This document shows positions 55,561-64,000 of a stretch of DNA of 64,000 nt, piece by piece; within the stretch, counting starts at the first letter, position 1; each line of letters begins with the position of its first letter. The stretch is from Tanypteryx hageni (taxonomy: Eukaryota; Arthropoda; Insecta; Odonata; Petaluridae). The stretch lies in NCBI GenBank assembly GCA_028673005.1, contig CM054118.1, forward strand, positions 63,359,401 to 63,423,400, given 5' to 3'. The notes under the pieces were generated by a model. The model ran no database searches. It was not told where the DNA came from and saw only the letters and a list, made by a program, of their open reading frames with translations. The position numbers and the translations under genes are program-made.

Positions 55561-57950
55561 CGTCATAAAAAAGTACACGTAAAGGTAATAACGCAATGTA
55601 AACAAGAAATATACAAGTATACAGAATGAGATGAAATATACATGAAATATATACAATGAATGAATATAGAGAATGTTGTTGGGGCATGCATATTATAAGA
55701 AAGCTATATGGAGAGTTTAAAAAAAATGCTGCCTTAAATTTTTAGTTAAGCCTATAAAAAAGATATACGAGATTAGAACCGTCGCGACGGGAGAATATTC
55801 TGGTTTAGTCACGCTGTTGGTCCACCAATTGGAGGATAAGAGACTGACAGATGAACTCATGATGACATTTTTATCATCCATTAGGAAAATCCCGATACAA
55901 ACTGAATGAAGGACCTCGTCATTTCCTCAGCTTAATTAGGTCACCCGATGTGAAACATCACCACCACCAACAATGATTTCTGACACTTTGACGCAGAGCA
56001 CGGTGATGTCATTTAATAGGGCCGCGTGCGTTGCCCAGGCAGAGGAAAGATGCTGCGGCGATATTTTATATGCATGACGAAATAAGGCCTTTCTTGAACG
56101 TGAAAGATAAACCTGCGCAAAAGCTCTCTGATTCTGATTGGCTCCTTATTTTCTTTTCCTCGTAGAAATCGCCTCACTCCTCGATGGTTTAAATGTCGAA
56201 CTTCAGGAAGGTAAGCTGATACATTTTATTAACTTAAGCAGAAATATTGGTGATAGCGAGAGGATAAATCCAGATAAAGCTTAAATATGTATTTTAGGCA
56301 GCCGAAACCATGTCAGATGCGAAAAACATGGACCAGTTTGGAGTGCAAAGTAAAACTACAATTTTTGTGGGTGTCTGCCAAATCTAGAGGTATGATGAAT
56401 TGTTTTGAGTACTGTAGCCTTTAATCCACTCACTGTTTTCGAGGATATTTTCGATCGGGTAAAATTAACCATAAGCATGTTGGGATTAGATTTAAAAGAA
56501 TATGACCTGGGAGTACATTTCAGATATGCTAAGTCTAATCTGAATTTGGAACAAGTCCAATTCTTGCGTTGACTGGAAGGTGATGTGAAAGCTTTTAAAA
56601 ATTATTTTCTTATAACTCATCTTATAGATCATAAAATATTTATAAAAACTGTATGCAAGCAAAACTTTAGGTGGAGTATTGACACTATTTGTCGAAAACT
56701 GCTTGTACAACTACGATTGCTATTATAGTGTAGTAAAATTATCGGCTAAAATATATTTCCACCCTTAGTTAAATATAATGCTTACTTTCTTGCTATTAAA
56801 AGTATAAAAGGGCTCTACAGCACCAGCAACTTAATCCATAGCGTTTATTTCTTGTAGGCGCTTAAAAAAGGGTCCCCTTGAAAGAATCTATTTAATAAAA
56901 TCGGAGTGAAATATTTTTAACCTAACTACTAATTAGCAAATAACCTTAGTTGACCTATTTTGCATCTCCGCTAAACCATTAGAAGGTATTTTTCTCTATT
57001 TTGATGGTCGAATTATAATCGCTACGATGGTATATAAAGCTCAAGTGCAGTATAAATAGTTTTAAAAAACCGCGGAGGGCACAATACGCATATAGCGTCA
57101 CAGTTTGCTCTGGCTGCCATACGCCCTCATTTTCCCAGACATGTCCTCATTTTTGGCACCATACAGTCAGGAGGGAATTCCAAAAGGTCCAATTTTTCCG
57201 AGAATTTAAAGCATTGACCAGATCCAGATATTGTGCACATAATGAGTTTTTTTCTTCATTTTAATGCACTAATTAATATTTCTGCAAAAAAGATTCCATA
57301 AACTTAGACGGAGGAAAGAGCGTCCTCGTTTTTACAGCCCGGAATATTGTACTCAAACATGCATACAGACACACCAGTTTATGTATGTGAGCTTGCATTG
57401 CATTTAAGGTGATATTTTTAATTCCATCAACGTTTCCTATTTTTCACTCACTGTGATATGTTCCTAATTTGAATGGCGAAAATTGGTTTAAGGGAATCAC
57501 CCTTTTCCTAAGACAGGGAGTCAAGTTGTGACTCACAGACCGCTGACGTCCGTGAACACGCTACTGGCTATAGTTAGTGATTAAAAGCAAGAAGCGAATG
57601 TGGAAATGTATCCGCTATCCAAAAGGATTTGTAGGTGGAAACTTAAAATAGACTTAAACTACGGTAATGCTATGGTTATATTATATAATGGAGGGCAAAA
57701 ATAATTAAAGGATCAAGGGATTATTCTTCTATCCAAATACCAATTTTTAAAGCGTTCTTTCATATGATTTTTCCTTCCTGGTTCATTCGATATAGATTGA
57801 AATTGAGGGAGAGAGCGCTTCAATCAAAGAAGAAGAGGAAAGAAAGAGGGAACAAATAATTTATTATCGTATTATTCGCATATTTACATAATGCCACTAT
57901 CTTGCCACTATCTTTAACTAGAAGAAATCCAATCGAACAAATGCTAAATT
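55561..57950. other. Unassigned AT-rich stretch
   Basis: No supported gene or transposon end. On the minus strand an AATAAA at 57860-57865 could serve the candidate terminal exon at 57951-58128. Confidence 0.4.
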
Positions 57951-58128
57951 TCACGCAGCATAAAAACTTCCGTCGACCTTCCGTCCATAGCCACCAGCCG
58001 TACGTGACATGTGATGCGAACTGAGGTTCAAGCGGACCGAATGAGGACTTCTTCGTTCTACCAATCCACCGACGACGAGCAGAACGTTCGCATGCCCTGG
58101 AGGCTGCTCGGGAACGACCGCAAGCTTC
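57951..58128 (-). CDS. Weak candidate terminal exon, kelch-like block
   Basis: On the minus strand a good acceptor, ATATTTTTTCAG, ends at 58129. The frame then reads KLAVVPEQPPGHANVLLVVG and GLVERRSPHSVRLN, ending GSFYAA before a stop at 57951. The VLLVVGG block followed by a loop and SxxSVR recalls the start of a kelch repeat, where two Gly follow a hydrophobic strand; one block is not enough for an assignment. A poly-A signal AATAAA lies 86 bases past the stop. An alternative donor GAAG|GTCGAC at 57977 and a second open frame across the exon weaken the case. Confidence 0.25.
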
Positions 58129-58361
58129 CTGAAAAAATATCGTCGGAATCTAAAAAACATGGCCGATTATTTTATTAAATTACACACTATATTTTCTATA
58201 TTTAGCCAAACTCATTAAAATGCATAAAATGTCTGAAGTTTATTGCTAAGATAGGTCGATCAGTTTCAGAAGATGAAAAACTACAACATAGCATGATATC
58301 GGTACATTTTATGAGTGCGTAATGCCACGATAGAAATAAATGGTCTTTTTGTTGTATATAC

Positions 58362-58610
58362 GGGTGTAACAAAAGTCCGTTCTCATAGGAAAAATAAATT
58401 TTATTTATATTATTTCTTCAAATATTCTAATTGAGTTCCTTGTGCATTCATACACATATCTATCCGCATTCTTATACTGGTGAGGGCGCTGTGTTTTACC
58501 TTCTCTTGCGGTGTATACTCACTCAGTTTTAATGGAAAGGGCATATCTGCAAAAAAATAAAATAAAATAAAATTTATTTTTCCCTATGAGAACGGACTTT
58601 TGTTACACCC
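58362..58610. mobile_element. MITE with long inverted repeats, 249 bp
   Basis: Both ends start GGGTGTAACAAAAGTCCGTT (right end in reverse complement) and continue CTCATAGG-AAAAATAAATTTTAT, giving over 40 bp of near-perfect inverted repeat with one inserted base. TATA-type sequence on both sides suggests a TA or TATA target, as in Tc1/mariner elements. The inner 150 bases have no frame. The near identity of the arms suggests a young insertion. Confidence 0.88.
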
Positions 58611-58856
58611 TATATGCTTAAAATTATGATGAACAAATTTTGCGAAATCGGAGTAATATCAGGAAACTTTGCTATCTGACTAAATAAGAATTCGACGAAA
58701 CGGGCGAGAAGCCGGGAAAACTTATTAGAAACTGGGACGGCCTACCAAAATCTGGGACCGTCCCGGAAAACGGGGACATACGACCACCTTGCATTAGAGA
58801 TAATATGATAAATATCCTGAAATTATAACTTAGAATTTTTAGTCATGTGTTTCAGT

Positions 58857-59003
58857 CAGAGCCGTTGCATGCAAATCTGCCGCCTGAGGCATAAAGACAA
58901 AGTGCCTCCCCAGTTCATGACACAGGTGCAGATCGGCTGCGACACTGCCATAAATGCCGCCTGAGGCGGTCGCCTTACAAACTCACCCCACGCGACGGCC
59001 CTG
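58857..59003. mobile_element. hAT-like MITE, 147 bp
   Basis: The left end CAGAGCCGTTGCATGC and the right end in reverse complement CAGGGCCGTCGCGTGG match at 12 of 16. Inside, the GCCGCCTGAGGC block occurs twice. The flanks GTTTCAGT and GTTCCGAT agree at only five of eight bases. Confidence 0.6.
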
Positions 59004-60410
59004 GTTCCGATAGGTACTTGAGTATCATCAGCCGGTGTGATGACAGCAATTTATGCTTACAGATAAATTCCAAAAGAATCGTAGAATACATAATATAATC
59101 TCTGCGGAAAATTAATTCAAACAACACAAAAATGACGCTAAGACAAGAGCATTTGATTCAACCACAAGCAGTTATGCTAAGGATTAAAAGAAAATTAAAC
59201 AAAACCAGTGGATCCTGGCAACGGAAAATATTTTGTTTCATTTTTCAAACATGGACCTTCTCAAAGTAACGAGTCATCCGATGGATCCTACGAATTTACT
59301 TAGCCGAATTGCCAGGCCTAGTGAAGGAAGAAGGATTTTGTTTTTCTATTTCAGCAAATACACATATGAATCAATTTACCTCCTCTCTTCGGCATAAGTT
59401 TCATTTTGAAGGAATATGTCGTAATCGCTTGGAAAAATATTGGTGGCGTGATCATAAGTGGCGCTCAGGCAAAAATCCAAAGCGTCTTTTTGTTTCTTAG
59501 TACGGCGCTCAAGTTGCGGAAGGCGAGAAGCAGTTGAAGTCGTGTGGTGTCGATTTAGTCTTTCCCACGGAGAAAATTCTCTGGCCCAGTGAGGATCATG
59601 CTGCGACGCTAAGCTGAGTGTCTGTTAAAACAACACATAAAATCAGCCAGGAGCTTAAACATAAATAGTGTATATAAAGTCTCTTCTAGAAAAAATTAAT
59701 TTAATATTCATCTTTACGGGTACATTCAGAATTTTTCCTTTTAATTACGGTCGATATGGCCAATTTGTAAAATTTCCACTGAGTGCGTGATCAAAATTGA
59801 AAATATGCTAACGAACCCAACTTCGATATTATTTAAGACAATGCTGAAAATAACGGTATTAAAAATTTTTCGTGTTATTTTCGTCCTATAAACAATCTCT
59901 CTTTAATTATTATCCCCTATCAATTGTCTTTCCTTATTCCTTCTCTTAATTGCTTTCGTCTCTCTTTCTCCTCGACTTCCTTCGTCTTTCTTTCCCCTTA
60001 TTTTTATTATCCCTTCATTCCCTCGCCTTCCTTTCTCCGCCTCTCATTCTTTTGCTCTTCACTCTTATTCAACTCCTCTCCTTTTTAATTCCAGGCAAAT
60101 GCTTCTAGCAAATACATCGAGCCTTATTATCACATAGTTACACACTAAAATTCCACTAGTGCACTGCATATTTCACGAAGCAATGCATTCGAGGCAGTGA
60201 CGAGACAAGTATGCCACGGTTCCCTCTTAAAACTAAGCTAACCGTACCGAATTATTCAGTACTGTACTGATAACTCGTTTTTGCATACTATTTTTTGTCG
60301 TCTCACATTAGAGCCATTTTCATACGTTATTCAATATACTTATTATAGCTGATCCGGCTCAGGCCTAGTTTCGCTCCTGAATCGAGGTACTTCATACACA
60401 TATCATCCTT
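59004..60410. other. Unassigned stretch
   Basis: No supported gene. A C/T-rich patch at 59930-60080 follows AT-rich DNA. The frame at 59309-59500 starts at a chance ATG and is unrecognised. Confidence 0.45.
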
Positions 60411-60708
60411 GAAGGGGCGTACCTAATCTTCCAACTGTGGGGGGAAGGAAGAGGGCAGCACGGTTGACAAAAATATTTGGAGGGGCACATCAAATTTAAA
60501 AAAATATAATAAAATATTCATATGACAACAAAGTTTTAACTAATTTTTATTGCATTATTTGCACAAACGGAAGGTATTTTTGAATCGAAAACAAAAATAA
60601 ACACTTTATATTTCAATTTTAATAATACAATTTGAATATAATAGTCGGAGGGTTAAGGACCTATAAAGCAGAGCCCTTTCCCCCGGGTCTCCCTTAGTTA
60701 CGTCCCTG
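60411..60708. mobile_element. Possible hAT-like MITE, 298 bp
   Basis: Left GAAGGGGCGTACCTAATC and right in reverse complement CAGGGACGTAACTAAGG share a GGGRCGTAMCTAA core, and both continue into G-rich blocks. The first bases have diverged and no duplication was fixed. Confidence 0.5.
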
Positions 60709-63700
60709 CGTTTGAACAGTGATTCATCAGTCAATATCGAGCAAATTGAAGATACTACTAATCTTAAATGCAAGCAGGTTTTAGCGCCTTTTATTTTATA
60801 AACACCCTCATGTTTTCGCTCTGTATGTCCACCTGTACAAGTAATTAAACTGAGATAGCAAGTAAACGGTAAGAGATATGACTGAAATTTGCAGTGTACC
60901 TATGAGATCTATGATGCCACTTATTACAAAGAATTCTTTTTGGGGAAATCGGCGGGCAGCAGTGGATTTCCTTTTTAAACGAGTAATAAATACTTAATGC
61001 AATCATTTAAATATAAGATTCGTTAAACATGTACTCTGAAAAATCTATTTATTAATAAAAAATCTTTGCGAAATGTACTCACTGATTATTTAAAAATTTA
61101 TTCCTAGAAATAATCAACTATTTGAGTAATGCGACCATGTCCTTATGAGTAATGATAGGTAATGACTGCACAGTCTTTTCTCAATGTTTGTCTTCGGCGA
61201 TTCTTGTAAATATTATAGTAGAATCGAGTAAAATAAAGCGCAACTAAAATGTTAGCGTAAACACACTGCGGTGTTGTTATAATAAATAACGTAACTCACT
61301 GCTCAAATAGCTAAGTGTGTATGCGAAAGATGAGATAAAATGAAACGTACTCGCCCGAATTCACAAGAAAACAATATTTACCTCTTCGTTATCTAAAACG
61401 AGAAGTCCTTTCTTTCCGATATGATAAAGAGTTGACCCTGAAGGAAATTCTTCGCACATTTTCTTTTGTAAATTAAATTTTGCATTTAAATAAAGGATAT
61501 TATTACACAATCCAAGAAAACAAACGAAAATTTGCCCAGTAAACTGTTGCTTAGCAACAATTATTGATCGATTGAAGGGCTCTCAAAATTTTACGTTAAT
61601 TTTAAATCTGGAGATATGCATTTTTTATAGATACGTTCAAACCTTTTTAGGAAAATTATTCCGTAGTAAACGAAAGAATCAGTAACGAGGTTTTTGTTAA
61701 TACGAAAAAGTAGCACAGAAAAAAAACTTTCGCAATGAACTAAGTGAAATCTTTGAGAAGAATGGTGAGAAAAATAAGGAAATTCAGCGTTTCGAATAAA
61801 AGCAGAGGAGAGAAAGCGATAACACAGCGATGACGATTCTATAACAAAGGTATTAGGGAAAGTGGAGAGTAGGAAACATTACTTGGATGTTGGCATGAGA
61901 GATGGGAATTAGGAGTCAGGGAAGATAAGATGGCATGACCTGGTTACACAAAAGACAAGGGATGAAAAGTTTACAGAGGACAAAGAGTGTGATGATAAAT
62001 CTATGCTTTCAAATGTGATGGTGTTAATAATTAACCGTTGTTATTTTATAAAATATCATGTTTTTAAGTATTAGTTCATGAATATTCTATTACTCCATTT
62101 ATTGCAAAACTTTGTGTTTTCATTTTATAAAAATTCTTATAATAAAAAGTTCCTTGGAACTGGTGGTATTTATATTTATCAACTAAAATAATAATAAAAT
62201 AAAATGTTTTCATAAGTATTTTTTAAATATTGCTGCTTTTTATTATGCAGCTAATACCCTTAAATTTGAAGTTTATATTTATTCATATAAAACACCTAAC
62301 CAGTAATCTTTTACTGGAGGTAGTTATTTTTTTCAATTAATTTATTACATAGTCTTCTTTTCAAGCAATTTACAGTAGTGTAAAATAGGCCAAACTTATT
62401 CAAACATTTTTATGGTTGATCTGCAGAAGGAATTCATGCTTATATGCAACAAATAAATGCATTTGAAAGTTTACTCCATTACTGTTAATCTGAGTGTTGC
62501 CAAGTGTAAATACATTTATACAGATCTAAGATCTGCAAATCATTGTTCACAACCACAGCAATGCTCTTAAATTCACAATGTACTCACTAAATAATAAAAA
62601 AGAGTGCTCTTGAATGCTAACATCAACTCACATAAAAACTTGATATATAATGGAATTAGTATTGCTGTTGTATCTTTGTTGTCCTTGTTTAAAAGCTTTT
62701 ATAAGCAAAAGGTTTTTTTTTGATAAATTTGTTTCAGCTATTTTCACAACAAAAGGCATAATTTGTGCTTTCATCTATTTGGTTTTCTTATAGTATTCCA
62801 TGAAACCGAAACTAAAGATTCTCCAACTGTGGCCTGTTTGCACCACTTTGATAACACTCATTGTCAGTCTTCCCATCTTTCGAGATGCATATGACATTTC
62901 AGAAAGAATGTCAACACATTGGTTCATCTCATCCTTTGCTAAATAATGTTCGACATATAGATATTCACTATATTTTTATTCTTATTAAGGTTTTTTGGAC
63001 TCAATGGTAGAGGCTTCTTTCAGATCAACCAATATGGCAGCCAGATAAAAGTCTGACAAGCTAAATTTTTATTATCTAGGCCAGGGATTTCCCAAGTTTC
63101 ATGGTTGAAGGGTTACTGGGAGAATTGCTTTAATACAATGCAGGAACGATATTAGTCCTATCATATAAATATAGTGGAGTAGTCTCACAGGAGATTAAAA
63201 TCAAGAATCAGCTGATGATGATGGCTACTTTGTCACTGTTATATATTATTTGAGCTTGATTACACATCTTTTAACTTGAAAAGTTAAGTATAGAAATGGA
63301 AGAATAATAATTCACAAGAAAATGATCACCTATAAACCACTACTAAGAAAAATTGTTCAGTACATAAACTATCCAATGGCTATTTATTTTCTCTTTACAG
63401 CTGAAATTTATTGAAAATATCACAATTATTGTTTTTAACGACATGTCACAGAGTTGTTCTTTGGGCCTTTCTGAATCCAGAGACAATATTTGGTAGATTT
63501 TAGAGCTAGCTAGCTAGCTACTGCATCACATAACATCAAGATAAACCAAGCTAAAAACACTGCACTATTAATATGATGAATACAGTAAATATAAATAGCT
63601 ATAGAGGCACAATGTAAAAATGCTTCAATTTTTTCAATTAAAAATATTTACCTATTTTAAAGTTTATAGAAGCATAATTATTTTGCAGTATTCCTGTTGG

Positions 63701-64000
63701 TATACAAAATCACAATAATTTTTGGTATAATTCCTCCTACTCAACCATATTTTCATTTCATCTGAAAATTTATCTCACGTTTTGTCCATATATGAATTTT
63801 CAGTATATGTAGCTTCATAGTAAGCTAGTAAAATTGAAATCTTTAACAATACGTTTTAATAAGAAAATAAGACGAGTAGCTTTAAAACGAAGTACAGAGA
63901 AATCTGAACTTAGTATTGAAGTTTACAGATGTAAATGCAAGGAAATTTAAATTAATTACTCTGGAGCCTTGTCATAATCTCATAAACTGATAAAGTTTTA
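60709..64000. other. Long AT-rich stretch, no gene seen
   Basis: No coding frame above background and no classified transposon. A short AGCT repeat lies at about 63506-63520. Near 63083 a CAGGGATTTCCCAAGTTTC block resembles a hAT left end, but no right end was found. It may be intron of a gene whose exons lie outside the window. Confidence 0.45.

Noticed and set aside
63080..63125. hAT-like left end CAGGGATTTCCCAAGTTTC
   Set aside because: No right end or target duplication was found.
1..64000. CRISPR array, prophage or bacterial gene cluster
   Set aside because: No spaced direct repeats of that type, no operon layout, and all recognisable genes are eukaryotic transposons.
1..64000. Integrated viral genome or LTR retrotransposon
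   Set aside because: No polymerase, protease, integrase or capsid motif and no paired LTRs were seen.

Overview
This window looks like AT-rich, gene-poor nuclear DNA from an animal, most likely an arthropod. The evidence is the repeat content: many short hAT-type elements, a mariner, Helitron-like and Penelope-like fragments, long TA and GA microsatellites, and long stretches with no open coding frame. I cannot name the species. Nothing suggests bacterial or organellar DNA: there are no operons, no dense ORFs and no rRNA.

Layout. 1-6.2 kb: a Helitron-like repeat, copy 1 of an interspersed MITE-like family (called MITE1 here), a decayed hAT transposase with its 3' terminal repeat, a purine tract, a 499-bp hAT deletion derivative with an 8-bp target duplication, and a 172-bp tandem duplication. 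6.2-20 kb: further hAT fragments at 6.6, 12.7, 14.7 and 18.3 kb, and a 550-bp GA tract at 16.5 kb. 20-32 kb: mostly featureless, with one TA-flanked Penelope-like repeat, one candidate signal-peptide exon at 23.1 kb and one TATA-containing stretch at 26.8 kb. 32-38 kb: another hAT copy, MITE1 copy 2 and a 3.3-kb hAT with both ends, target duplication and a broken, internally deleted transposase. 38-52 kb: two GC-rich promoter-like zones (38.3-40.2 kb and 50.6-52 kb), a 1-kb hAT carrying a nested inverted pair of TA-flanked repeats, a third TA-flanked copy at 47 kb, a tRNA-derived SINE-like unit, a perfect 24-bp hairpin at 49.85 kb and the best candidate host exon (minus strand, 51279-51464). 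52-64 kb: MITE1 copy 3, a deleted mariner, a LINE-like 3' tail, a possible terminal exon at 58 kb, a long-TIR MITE and two small hAT-like MITEs.

No complete host gene is visible. The clearly supported features are transposons, dated by their terminal repeats, target duplications and broken frames. The host-gene calls are single-exon candidates resting on start context, frame, and splice or poly-A signals. The most unusual structure is the TA-microsatellite-bounded family: its 128-bp core is almost identical in four copies. Two insertions of the family, one of them the inverted pair, lie inside separate hAT elements.
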